From: Hymenopus coronatus
Taxonomy: Eukaryota; Arthropoda; Insecta; Mantodea; Hymenopodidae
Reading direction: 5' to 3'
NCBI GenBank assembly: GCA_030762935.1
Contig: CM060896.1
Span: 13,721,001 to 13,785,000 of the forward strand
Length of the DNA stretch: 64,000 nt
Positions 44,968-55,585 of this stretch are shown here, piece after piece. The notes below the pieces were generated by a model that worked only from the letters and a program-made list of their open reading frames with translations, was not told the origin of the DNA and searched no databases. Numbering within the stretch: position 1 is the stretch's first letter; every line of letters begins with the position of its first letter. A program made the position numbers and the translations under genes.

Positions 44968-45241
44968 AAAAAATGTAAACTTCTGGTCCAACACTAGGAT
45001 CACAATACATTTCGGTTTCTCTGTATCTCTTTTGCTTTAGGCTTCAAAATTTTTAAAGTTATGAATGTGCTTTTTTGTTACAAAAATATAATTTTTTGTT
45101 TGAAAATTGAAAACAGGCTTAAATACATATGACATTAACACCTAGGGCAATTCTTTCACTGTATCTCTGTGAACATGTACAGCAAATGTTATTTGTGTAA
45201 CGGAAAAACTGCCGCTCAAGGAACATTTTATAGGAAGAAAA
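44968..45241. other. No recognisable feature
   Basis: Short anonymous stretch between HR copies. Confidence 0.6.
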
Positions 45242-45938
45242 ATCTTATGTGTTACACTCACATGAGTTTCTCTAGCTACTCTGCAAATAAACTTCTTACA
45301 AAAGATAATTCTTCTTTCCACACCATGCTAATCGAGATAAACATTAGCAGAATGTTATTACTTAGTTCCTTATACGTAGACTGGAACTAAGGGAATGCAC
45401 TAGGCTAAAGTGATAGTCAAATGTTTTAACAGCTATGGTTATGCGATTGTCATTGTAAATCGCTTCTTTGCTTGGCCGGGAGTAGAATAAAAGAAGATCG
45501 GACACTTCCGTATGAGAAAAGTATAAATTCTTCACAATTGAAACTAATAACAAGGAATACCTCGAAAACGGTAAACTCCACGAAAAAAAAATGTATGTGA
45601 CATAACTTGTGTATTTTAACAAGATCCACATTTTTTGTATAGTAAGTTTTTGACTATGTCTTACGGTTTACTAATTATACCAAATTAAGCAAAATTCATC
45701 CAGAATAAACAGGTCTTTAGAAGCTATTCCTAGAAAATTCAAGACATACATTTTATTTGTGATACAAATGACTTTAATATATGGTATTTTAATCAAATTC
45801 GTTAAGAGTCATTTTTAAGAAAAACAAAATTTTTGAAACATTTTTCCATGTCAAGGGTAGTTAGGGGTGCGGGGATTTTCTTGAAAATCTTCGTGTTGCA
45901 TCCTTGGAAGATACCAAACTTAAGTACCAAGTTTGGTA

Positions 45939-46196
45939 TGATTGAATGAATAAGTGTATTTATTGGCTTAGCAATATCATACATAGAATTTCAACAGTCG
46001 CACGGGTCCACAGACCGTACGTGCTTTTGTAATACACATTACAAGCAATATTAAAACAACAACGAATTAAAAGAGTAAACACGAAAATAAAAAGACAAAG
46101 GAAATACACAGTCAAAAGCAATATTAAACAACAATAAAGAATTAAGAGTGAACCCGAAAATAAAAATACAAAGATATTCAAATATAGCAACTTAAA
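45939..46196. mobile_element. Unclassified insertion with two 73-bp direct repeats
   Basis: About 258 bp inserted cleanly in the HR host. Two copies of a segment starting GCAATATTAAA are spaced 73 bases apart (46045 and 46118), both with AACACGAAAATAAAAA or a near match. The left edge TTGAATGAATAAGTGTATTT on the complementary strand contains AATAAA and could be a retroposon 3' end. No TSD is visible, and I cannot name the family. Confidence 0.55.
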
Positions 46197-46235
46197 TTTA
46201 ACCGTATTTTCGTTTTTAAGCTATGCTGTCCACAG

Positions 46236-46237
<2 letters not shown>

Positions 46238-46277
<40 letters not shown>
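46238..46277. repeat. (AC)n microsatellite inside HR
   Basis: Expanded version of the HR internal GT/AC tract. Confidence 0.92.
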
Positions 46278-46280
<3 letters not shown>

Positions 46281-46580
46281 CCTGTTTCTGAAAATGCTTC
46301 TTTTTTGGATTCAGTGGGTCCTAAAACATATATTAATGATGAAATCTCGACATCGAATTTTAGGGGGGAGTAAAATACTTCTTCCCTATGTAAATTGTAC
46401 ATACGGGGCTAGGGAAAATAAAAATGCTGAAAATATCAAAAGCAACAAAACAAGGAAAGATTTGACTCTCATTAAAATTCACCAGGTTAATATTTCCTTT
46501 TCCTCTCCTCTGATGCTGTCTTTTCTTCTGCACAACTTCGTTTTTACCTTGCATGATGCGATTGAGATCTCGTCGAACTG

Positions 46581-47556
46581 ACAGCATAGTTCAAAACGAA
46601 AAGTTTTGGTATTTAAGTTTAGTATCTTCCACGGGTGGGACACGAAGATTTTCGAGAAAATCCCTCACCCCCAACTACACTTTACACGAAAAAATGTTCA
46701 AAACTTTTCATTTGATCAAAAATGGTTGTAACAATTTTGATTAAAATATCGGATATTAGAGACATTTACATAACAAATTAAATGCATATCTTGAATTTTC
46801 TGGGAACAAACTCTGAAGACATGCTTATTGTGGATAAAGTTTGTGGATTTTTGCATAACTTGTAAACCGTAAGAGAGAGACTAGAAATTGTAAAGCACGT
46901 TACAACACATAATTTTTGTTATATACATTTTTTCATGGAGTTAATCGTTTATTAGATATTCCTTGTTATTAATTTCAGCTTTAAAATACTTACAACTTTT
47001 CTCATACAGGAATTTATCAACTCCTGTTCATACAAACAAAGGAACTTCAGTCGCATAGCAACCAGCTTTTGACTATCACCTTAACCTATGCTCCCTTATT
47101 TCGTGGTGTCCCCCTCCATGGTGTAGTGGTTACCATGCTAACTTCATATACCAAAGGTCGCGGGCTCAAACCTGGCGGAGGACGATGGATTTTTTCGGGC
47201 GTAAAAATCCTTAACATGGCTTCCTTCGGAAGGGAAGTAAATCTGTTGGTCCCGTGTCGGAGATTTAAAAGAACATCAAACCTGATAGAGAGTCCTCTGA
47301 GCAAAACTAAGCGGTCTTTCAAGGCCAGTATAGAATGGTTCTCTGAGAACCACAGCAGTTAATGAGCGTCCATAAATAACACGTCATTTACATGTATCTC
47401 CCTTATTTCGCTTCTACTTACAAGGAAGCAAGTAATAAGACTATTTCTGCTAATTTTTTCTCAATTAGTATGAAGTAAATAGAAGCATAAGCTTTTTAAC
47501 AATAATTTGTTACAGTGATGTAGAGAAAGTCATGTGAATTGAACACATCAGATTTT
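46581..47556 (+). mobile_element. HR element, hairpin end lost, interrupted by a type D SINE
   Basis: Starts at CAGCATAGTTCAAAACG, just past the GT tract, and runs to a complete tail GTAGAGAAAGTCATGTGAAT..CACATCAGATTTTT. Interrupted at 47104-47397 by a SINE that duplicated 13 bases of HR. Confidence 0.88.
47104..47397 (+). mobile_element. tRNA-derived SINE, type D, with 13-bp target-site duplication
   Basis: A 294-bp element flanked by CTCCCTTATTTCG at 47091-47103 and 47398-47410. The head CCATGGTGTAGTGGTTACCA (A box) and AGGTCGCGGGCTCAAACCTG (B box) resembles a tRNA-Val-like sequence. The body has GGAAGGGAAGTAAATCTG, and the tail CTGAGAACCACAGCAGTTAA recurs at 34632. The low divergence of the duplicates indicates a fairly recent insertion. 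Confidence 0.92.
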
Positions 47557-48365
47557 TACTTTCTCTTTCTGATATTTATAGTATATATAGTGAATACAGA
47601 AGGTATTGTATTCCAAAGCAAACATTCGATGTCGAGATTCCGTTGTTATATATTTGATATATATGGTTTGAGGTCGCTTGAGTAAAAAAAAACATTTTTA
47701 GAAATAAATTCCGTGTGTGTTTGGGACTAACACACAATAAAATACCAAATTTGGTATTCTTAGGTTGCGATACTAGGATTTTAAAGAAAATCCCCCCATC
47801 CAAATCCTCTTTAGATGGAAGTTTTTTTCCGAAAACGTTTGATTTTCTCAAAAATTAATATATACGAAAGACATATACATGACAAATCAAATGTGTATGT
47901 TGAGTTTTCAGGAATATTCTTTGAAGAAATCTTCATTCTGAATGAATTTTACTAAGGTTTGCATAACGGGTAAACCGCAACAGATAGACAAGAATTCTAT
48001 TTAAAATTGTTGATCTCGTTACAACAAACAATTTTTATCGTATACTTTTTTTTCTCGTGAAATTGACCATTTCCAAAATATTCCTTGTTATTTGTTACAT
48101 TTTTAAAATACGTAAAACTTTTCTCACATGAAAATTCATAAGCTCCTGGCCATGTAAACAAAGGGATTGTTAATCGGGTTCTAAAAGATTTGACTATCGC
48201 TTTAACACAGTGTTATTTTCCTTCTAGGTACAAGAAAGCAATAAGACCTTTTCTGCTAATTATTTTTTGGGTTAGCATGAAGTAAATAAAAGAATAAGCT
48301 TTTTAACAATAGTTTGTTGCAGACATGTAAAGAAAATCATGTAAATGGAATACATAAGATTTTTT
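47557..48365 (+). mobile_element. HR element, divergent copy in direct tandem
   Basis: Hairpin end ACTTTCTCTTTCTGATATTTA has lost the standard palindrome. It begins exactly at the T run that ends the previous copy. The tail AAAGAAAATCATGTAAATGG is complete. Confidence 0.85.
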
Positions 48366-48742
48366 ATTTCTAATTTACTTATATTCCCTATGCCATACTT
48401 TACAGTTATGGATGATACTCTGGTCAGAATGGAAGATATTTTCGTAGGAAGCCATTTCCTTTTTGGTTGTTTCCTGGAGCGCATTAAAGATGCCGCATTT
48501 CCTTAGCGTGAGGAAGCAAATGGGTGTGGTTAGGATGTTGCGGTGAAAGCCCCAAAATGGATTACAATCAATGATCATTAAGGTCTTCAAGGATGACAAG
48601 GCGAGGTTCAGACCACAAGGCCTCTAACATCAACACAATAACTTCATTATCTGCCTATTAGCACAGCTCTTCCGGCTCCATGCCACGTAATGCGTTTTCT
48701 CTTGTTTTCTTAGATAAGTCCTCAACATAGACAAACAAACAC
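48366..48742. other. No recognisable feature
   Basis: Anonymous sequence; frames of 70-75 codons without motifs. Confidence 0.55.
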
Positions 48743-50228
48743 ATCGGATGTGTTCCATTCACTTTACTTTCTCTACATCTCTGCACCAAATCATTGTTAA
48801 GAACCTTATGTTTCTATTTACTTCATGCAATCCAGAAAAAAATAGCAGAAACAGTCTTATTACTTGCTTCCTTGTAAGTGGAAGCGAAATATGGGAGTAC
48901 CACAGGTTAAAGTGATAGTCAAAAGCTGGTTGCTATGTTACTGAAGTTCCTTTGTTTGTATGGACACGAGTTGACAATTCCTGTATGAGAAAAGTATACG
49001 TTTTTTAAAGCTGAAACCAATATCAAGAAATATCTCAAAAACGATCAACTCCACGAAAAAATGTATTTCACCTAAATTGTGTATTTTAACGTGATCTACA
49101 GTTTTTGTCAAGTAAGTTTTGTTCTATCTTTTACGGTTTACCAGTTACACAAAAGTGATCCAGAACAAAGATGTCTTCAGAAACTAATCCCATAAAATTC
49201 AAAATATTTGCTTTATTCATGTAACTCTAATATACAATATTTTAATCAAAACTCTAATAGCTATTTTTGAGAAATCAAAATATCGAAAACTGTTTACATT
49301 TAAAGAGTGGTTGGGGTGCGGGAATGTCCTTAAAAATCTTCGTGTTGTTTACTATCAACGTTGGTGTTTAATGGACTTTTCGTTTTTAAATTATGCTGTT
49401 CCCAGACACACTTACACACACACTCTTTTTTTTTTATTTTATTTTATTTTATTTATTTATTTATTTTTTATATTTTCAGAGGGTTTCAGAACGTACGATG
49501 GTCGTTCTTTTTCAACCTCCGATAGGCTATAAATAAAAGAAAAGTAGAAAACAATTATTTTATTACTAAAAGTTTTGTACACTTATGGTTACTTTTCAAC
49601 ATAATCACTGAAAAGATTGAGACATTTATCTATCGTACCTGTGCACAAGCTTTGCAATACCCGGTTCAAAAAATATTGCCGCCAATGATTTCAAATGAGC
49701 ATTGACGTTGTTTAAAAAATCTTCGTTGGTTTGAAAGTGCTGCCCTCCTAGCCACGTCTTCAGTTCAGGGAAAAAGTGAAAGTCGCTGGGTGCCAGGTCA
49801 GGAGCGTACAGCGGATGATCGAAAATGTCCCATTGAAATTGTTCAAGGCGCGATGGGTTGTGCCAGGAGTGTATGGACGAGCGTTGTCATGGATCAATAC
49901 AATTCCTGAAGTCAGCATTCCTCTTCGTTAAAGTACGAAGATCTTCAAAATAACATCAATGCTCATTTGAAATTATTGGCGGCAACATTCTTACAGCGGG
50001 TATTGCAAAGCTTGTGCAATCTTTTCGGTGAGTATGTTGAAAAGCAGCCATAAGTGTACAAAACGTTTAGTAATAAAATAATTGTTTTCTATGAACTTGT
50101 CTTTTATTTACAGCCTATCGGATGTTGCAAAAGAAACTGCCCTCGTGTATTTCCGGTGAAATCTCGATATCGAATTTTTGGATGCAGTTCTTTATACACT
50201 ATGGACATAGTACGTGTAGAGAAAGTAA
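48743..50228 (-). mobile_element. HR element interrupted by a mariner derivative
   Basis: Tail ATCGGATGTGTTCCATTCAC left, hairpin ACACTATGGACATAGTACGTG right. A pyrimidine-rich TTTTA/TTTA run (49425-49470) lies after the AC tract. Split at a TA dinucleotide by the element at 49496-50147. Confidence 0.87.
49496..50147 (-). mobile_element. Fold-back mariner derivative (two inverted 3' ends)
   Basis: Inserted in HR with TA on both sides (49494-49495, 50148-50149), as for Tc1/mariner elements. Ends are imperfect inverted repeats: left CTTTTTCAACCTCCGATAGG, right complement TTTTGCAACATCCGATAGG. The left arm on the minus strand holds the C-terminal third of a mariner transposase with HDNARP (D2) and SPDLAPSD (D3), now frameshifted, then the 3' UTR and TIR. 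The right arm on + repeats only the C-terminal and 3' UTR part, in inverse orientation. So both ends derive from the 3' end. Non-autonomous. Confidence 0.85.
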
Positions 50229-50660
50229 TCAAACTGGTTATATAGGAAAAGTGGAGTATCTACATAGATAAGCGGTAAGCAGGTACAAAGAGGAGATAAT
50301 GCAAACTCTGTGTTGAGGCCTCACATGGGTGGTGAGGGGCGGAAGGATTATCCCGTCCTACCGTCTTATGAATATGAAACAGCCGTCAGATTCCCTCTCT
50401 CACATACCGTTTGATCTCTCCGTGCAGCATTTTGTGCAGAAGGGGAAGTTAGCGCCTGTTACTTCACATGAGTCTTTTATATTCACCTTTACAACAAATA
50501 ACTGTGCTATTGTTTTCAAATTATCCTTTACAACCTTGTCATATTGACAATTGTTCAGTAACATACTCAACAGTATACTTTTTAATGTTTGAACTGTTCC
50601 ACCTTGTTAGAGGGGTACAGTTCAATCTGTTTACCCCCATATTTAGATGACAAAATTCTA
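50229..50660. other. No recognisable feature
   Basis: Anonymous sequence before the 121-bp tandem repeat. Confidence 0.55.
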
Positions 50661-50663
50661 GTC

Positions 50664-51147
50664 TGTTAAGGTCTCATTTCCTCACACTATCACTTTCACT
50701 TAACTCAGAAACAAGCAGTTAGGCTAGGGGTTCCGTACAGTATAGCTGTATTACCATCCGTAGTCAGATGGAAAAACGTAATTAACCTGTTAAGGTCTCA
50801 TTTCCTCACACCACACATATCACTTAGCACCGCAACAAGCAGATAAGGATAGGGGTGCCGTCTAGTCTAGCAGTTTTACCATCCGTAGTCAGATGGCAAA
50901 TGGTAGCCTTTTAAAATCTCGTTTTCTCACAGCACACATATCATTTAGCACCGCAACAAGCAGATGAGGCTAGGGGTGCCGTCTAGTCTAGCATATTTAC
51001 CATCTGTAGTCAGGTGGTAAATGCTAGCCTGTTAAGGTCTCATTTCCTCACATACGTATCACTTAGACCGCAACAAACAGATGAGGTTAGGGGTGCCATC
51101 TAGTCTAGCAGTTTTACCATCCGTAGTCAGATGGCAAAAGCTAGCCT
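50664..51147. repeat. Tandem repeat, four units of about 121 bp
   Basis: Units start at about 50664, 50789, 50910 and 51031 with GTTAAGGTCTCATTTCCTCA, and include GCACCGCAACAAGCAGAT, AGGGGTGCCGTCTAGTCTAG and ACCATCCGTAGTCAGATGG. The last motif is an inverted repeat with a TAGT loop. Spacing drifts through small indels. Function unknown. Confidence 0.9.
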
Positions 51148-51754
51148 GCTATGCTTCTTAGCGTACAATTCTATATCGCCCGTGAAAAACAGCTTAATAA
51201 TTAGGTTTAGAAGCCTGTTTAAGGGGACAGTCAACTGAAGTTTTGGACCACTTATGTTATTGTTTTTGTTTTATTAAAATGAGCTTTCTTTCCTTCTCTA
51301 GTTAAATGTTGCATAACCTTTTATTCTGGGCATTTTTTTTTAAATTTCTCAATGGCCACTTAAACAATAGAGTGAATGGTATTTCTAATGATGACAGCAT
51401 CCTGATTTTCGTCGTTTCTCGCAACTACATGCATATTCTTCATCGCACATAAAAATTTAGAATAGAAACCCTTACGTTTTTTGTTTTATAATTTGGTCTG
51501 GGCTTTGACGAGAATTTCTAGTTGAGCATTTATATGGCAGTAAATATTAACGACATATATATTTTTAAATAATGAAAAATTGTATATACAAAAACAATTC
51601 TGAAGTTTTTGCTTTTATTATACTGCAAATACCAGACCTAAATTTATTTGCATGTTTTTTTTTAAATACACTATTACCAAATACTATAAATTAAACCTGA
51701 AAATTGTTACGCAGAAAACATTTTATATAAAACAATTAAATGCTTAATTAAAAA
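51148..51754. other. Anonymous AT-rich DNA
   Basis: Very AT-rich with no recognisable repeat or coding motif. Confidence 0.6.
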
Positions 51755-52330
51755 ATCTGATATGTTCCATTCACATGCCTTTCTCTACATGTCTGCAACA
51801 AGCTATTCTATTTACGTCATCTAATCGAGATAAACTTAGCAGAAATAGTCTTATACCTACTTCCTTGTAAAAGGGAAATAAGGGAGTACCATAGGTTAAA
51901 GTGATAGTCAAAGCTGTTTGTCATGTGACTGAAGTTCCTTTGTTTGTATGGACAGGAGTGGAAAAATTCCTGTATGCTTTCCAAGCTGAAACCAAAAATA
52001 AGGAATATCTAAAAAACGATCAACTCCACAAAAAAGCTATATAACATAAATTGTGTCTTTTAACGTGTTCTACATTTTTTGTGTTTCAAGTTTTCGTCCA
52101 TCTTTTACGGTTTTGCAATTATGCAAAATTCCGTAAAATTCATCCAGAATAAAATAGTCCTCAAAGGCTATTGTCAGTAAAGTCAAGATATACGTTTTAT
52201 TTGTCAGGTAAATATCTTTAATATACGAGATTTTAATCAAAATCGTTAGAGCCAGTTTTAAGAAAATCAAAAGTTTCGTAAAAAGTTCCATGTAAAGGGT
52301 AGTTTGGGGTGGGGAGATTTTCTTGCAATA
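51755..52330 (-). repeat. HR element, hairpin half lost
   Basis: Tail ATCTGATATGTTCCATTCAC to GGGGAGATTTTCTTGC, where it stops. The next minus copy starts 10 bases on. Confidence 0.87.
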
Positions 52331-52339
52331 CCTCAAAAA

Positions 52340-53201
52340 ATCTGATGTGTTCCATTCATATGACTTTCTCTATATCTCTGCAACAAATTATCGTTAAAAA
52401 TCTTATGCTTATATTTACTTCATGCTAATCGAGAAAAAAATAGCAGAAATAGTCTTATTACTTGCTTCCTTGTAAGTAGAAGCGAAATAAGGGGGTACAA
52501 TAGGTTAAAATGATAGTCAAAAGCTGGTTGCTATGCGATTGAAATTCCTTTATTTGTATGAACACGAGTTGACAAATTCCTGTAGGAGAAAAGTATAAGT
52601 TTTTCAAAGCTGAAACCAAAAATAAGGAATATCTCATAAATCATCATATCCACGAAAAAAATATATATGACATAAATTGTGTGTTTTAATGTGCTCTACA
52701 TTCTTGTGTAGTATGTCTTTGTCTATCTCTTACTGTTTAGCAGTTAGCCAAAATTCCGTAAAATTAATGCAGAATAAAGTGGTCTTCAGAGGCTATTCCC
52801 AGAAAATTCAAGATACACATTTTTTTGTCAGGTAAATATCTTTAATGCACGATGTTGTAATCAAAATCGTTAGAGATATGTTTGAGAAAATCAAAATTTT
52901 CGAAAAAAGTTCCATGTAAAGTGTAGTTTGCGGTGGGGGGTGTTTTCTCAAAATCTTTGTGTCGCATTCCTGGAAGATATTAAACTTAAATACCCAGTTT
53001 GGTATTTTACCGTCTTTTCGTTTTTGATCTATCATGTTCACAGACACACGGACACACACGGACTTTTTTCTAAAAATACTTTTTTTTTGATACAGGGTAC
53101 CCTGGAACATATATATGCGGTGAAATCTCGGTATCGAATTTTTGGGTGGAGTGCAATACCTTCTTTATACACTATGCACATAGTACGTATAGAGAAAGTA
53201 T
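52340..53201 (-). mobile_element. HR element, complete copy
   Basis: Tail ATCTGATGTGTTCCATTCAT left, hairpin ACACTATGCACATAGTACGTA right. A mariner fragment follows its end within about 8 bases. Confidence 0.92.
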
Positions 53202-53208
53202 AAATAAA

Positions 53209-53510
53209 GCCGCCAATGATTTCAAATGAGCATTGACGTTGTTTTGAAGGTCTTCGTACTTTACGACGTTTGCGGAGAGCCATTCAAAACAAACGAAGAG
53301 GAATGCTGACTTCAGGAATTGTGTTGATCCATGACAACGCTCGTCCACACACTGCTGGCACAACCCATCGGCTCCTTGAACAATTTCAATGGGACATTTT
53401 CGATCATCCGCCGTACAGTCCTGACCTGGCACCCAGCGACTTTCATATGTTCCCTAAACTGAAGACGTGGCTAGGAGGGCAGCACTTTCAAAGCCACGAA
53501 GATCTTCAAA
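53209..53510 (+). pseudogene. Mariner transposase fragment with the same inverted junction as 49496
   Basis: 53209-53263 is the C-terminal part in reverse (minus). From 53264 the + strand encodes RRLRRAIQNKRRGMLTSG, then HDNARPH, then SPDLAPSDFH and WLGGQHF. HDN and PSD hold the second and third catalytic aspartates, 34 residues apart, as in DD34D mariners. The first aspartate, N-terminal DNA-binding domain and TIRs are absent. The join of the reversed piece to the + piece is the same as in the 49496 element, read in the other direction. Truncated at both ends. Confidence 0.85.
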
Positions 53511-53546
53511 TGGAACACATCAGATTCGGGGAGTGTTCGGATAAAA

Positions 53547-53597
53547 TCTGGTTATCAAATTTTTAGGTGGCATGCAATACTTCCTCTAGTTACTCAT
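53547..53597 (-). repeat. HR fragment, hairpin-side
   Basis: GTTATCAAATTTTTAGGTGG and GCAATACTTCCTCTAG match the end of a minus copy without the hairpin. Just before it, TGGAACACATCAGATT is an HR tail crumb. Confidence 0.6.
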
Positions 53598-54147
53598 ATA
53601 AATAAGGAGTAGAAATACCAAATGGATCATGTGAATATATTTGCATCTGATAGTTTTGAATTCCCATTCTTGTGGTTTACATATTTGGGCGTAAAGTATG
53701 AAAACTGTTGAGCCATAAGTTTATTGTAAGGAATCAACTTTAAACGTTTTGCTGCAGCGTGTACTGCGGATTTTGTTTACATTCTAAAGTAAGCGTGTCA
53801 TTTCACTCAAATAGAATTGCATGGTATTCCAACGTCACATACCAGCTAAATATTCTGGTGTTATCAGAAACTAATTACATTAAAAATTGCGTCACAAGTT
53901 TGATACAACTATCCGTGTTGACAAACAGTATTGCATCAAAACCAACTCCACTGCGATTGATGGTAGTGAACGAAACACATCCAAACGAATTTGTGGTCAA
54001 TGCGGTAAGCTCTTCAAAGTACAGTTATTTGTTTTTAGAGTAAAATGTGACATTGTATTTTAATAACATCTATAGTAATATTCGAAACAGAGAAGATGTG
54101 TGCGCGTGTGTGTCTGTACAGGATAATATGAAAACCACTCAACCGAT
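53598..54147. other. Anonymous DNA with an uncharacterised 94-codon frame
   Basis: The + frame 53759-54043 has no recognised motif. A TGCGCGTGTGTGTCTGTACA patch near 54100 precedes the next HR copy. No exon signals I would trust. Confidence 0.45.
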
Positions 54148-54983
54148 TTCTCTTTCTCTACACGTACCATGCAGGTATTGTATTGTGCCCAAAAATTTGA
54201 TACCGACATTTCACCGGAAATGCGTATTTTGGGCCCCCGTGAATAAAAAAAAACATGTTTAGAAAAAGGTTCGCGCGTGTGTGTCTGTGGATAGTTCAAA
54301 TGCGAAAAGAGCGTTAAATACTAAACTTGTCATTTAAGTTAGCTATCTATCAAGGATTCGACAGGAAGATTTCCAAGAAAATTCCCCCACCTAAAACTAC
54401 CCTTTACATGGAACTTTTTTCGAAAATTGTTATTTTCTCAAAAATGGCTCTAACAATTTTGATTAAAATAGCGTATATTAAAGATACGTTGCAAATAAAA
54501 TGTATATCTTGAATGTTCTGGGAATAGCCTCTAAAGACCTCTTTATTGTAAATGAATTTTGCTGAATTTTGCCTAACTGGTAAACCGTAAGAGATGGAAA
54601 AAACTTATCACATAAAAAATGTAGAGCACGTTAAAATACACAATTTATGTTATATACATTTTTTTCGTGGAGTTTGTCGTTTTGGGGATATTCTTTGTTT
54701 TTATTTTCAGCTTTAAAAAACTTAAACTTTTCTCATACAGGAATTTTTCAACTCATGTCCATACAAGCAAAGGAACATCAATCACATAGCAACCAGCTTT
54801 TGACTATCACTTTAACCTATGGTTTCCCTTATTTCATTTCTACTTACAAGGTAGCAAGTAATAAGACTATTCCTGCTAATTTTTTATCGATTAGCATGAA
54901 GTAAATAGAAGCATAAGCTTTTTAACAATAATTTCTTGCAGAGGTGCAGAGAAGGTCATGTGAATGGAACGCATGAGATTGTT
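54148..54983 (+). mobile_element. HR element, near-complete copy
   Basis: The hairpin is collapsed (CTACACGTACCATGCAGG). Body and tail GCAGAGAAGGTCATGTGAAT are full. Confidence 0.88.
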
Positions 54984-55583
54984 TAGATAATTACATCAGG
55001 TAAAGTTGTAATTTTGTGCTACCTCTTTGGTCCCGTCGTTATTTAATAATACAAGGATACACAGTTTCAAAAATTTTACACATCTTCTTGTTATAATTAT
55101 TTCTATTAAAAATACAACGAAATAGAGATGAAGCTTGTAGTGGGGTTAAAATATGGAACGATAAATAATAGTGTAAGTTTGACGATATGTAGTTTTTATG
55201 ATGAATGTTGCGATGGGACGTGGAAACAAAAGAGCACTGCAATCTGAAGTGCGGCTTCAAATGATTTATTGTTAATTTGTGTTAAATTAATTCACACCAA
55301 AGATTTATAACGAACAAACTTTAACGAAATGCTGTGTAGTGTTGCAGCCACTAGAATCTACGTCACAAATAACTTTGTTCTCTGTGACTATTTAGACCAT
55401 GCAGCTTGCTTCAGAGTAAGCATAGTCATGTATATAGTCATCATTAACCTGATGTCAGTATATGTAGAAGCGTTTCATAATACATACAATAACAAAGTTA
55501 AAGGTGATGGCATGCACTGAACAAATATCATCAGCACTCATAACAAAAACAGTTGCTAACAATTTAAAACACACATTCATATA
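54984..55583. other. Anonymous AT-rich DNA
   Basis: No recognisable feature up to the mariner's TA target site. Confidence 0.55.
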
Positions 55584-55585
55584 CG

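Larger units (their letters stand above)
45242..46420 (-). mobile_element. HR element interrupted by a 258-bp insertion
   Basis: Tail ATCTTATGTGTTACACTCAC left, hairpin end CCTATGTAAATTGTACATACG right with the CGGGGCTAGGG variant of the copy at 140. Interrupted at 45939-46196; the host halves join as GTTTGGTA/TTTAACCG. Confidence 0.87.

Noticed and set aside
50664..51147. A CRISPR-like repeat/spacer array
   Set aside because: The whole 121-bp unit is repeated; there are no unique spacers.
53270..53566. An intact transposase gene
   Set aside because: Only the C-terminal catalytic part is present; the DNA-binding domain, first aspartate and TIRs are missing, and the end runs into HR sequence.
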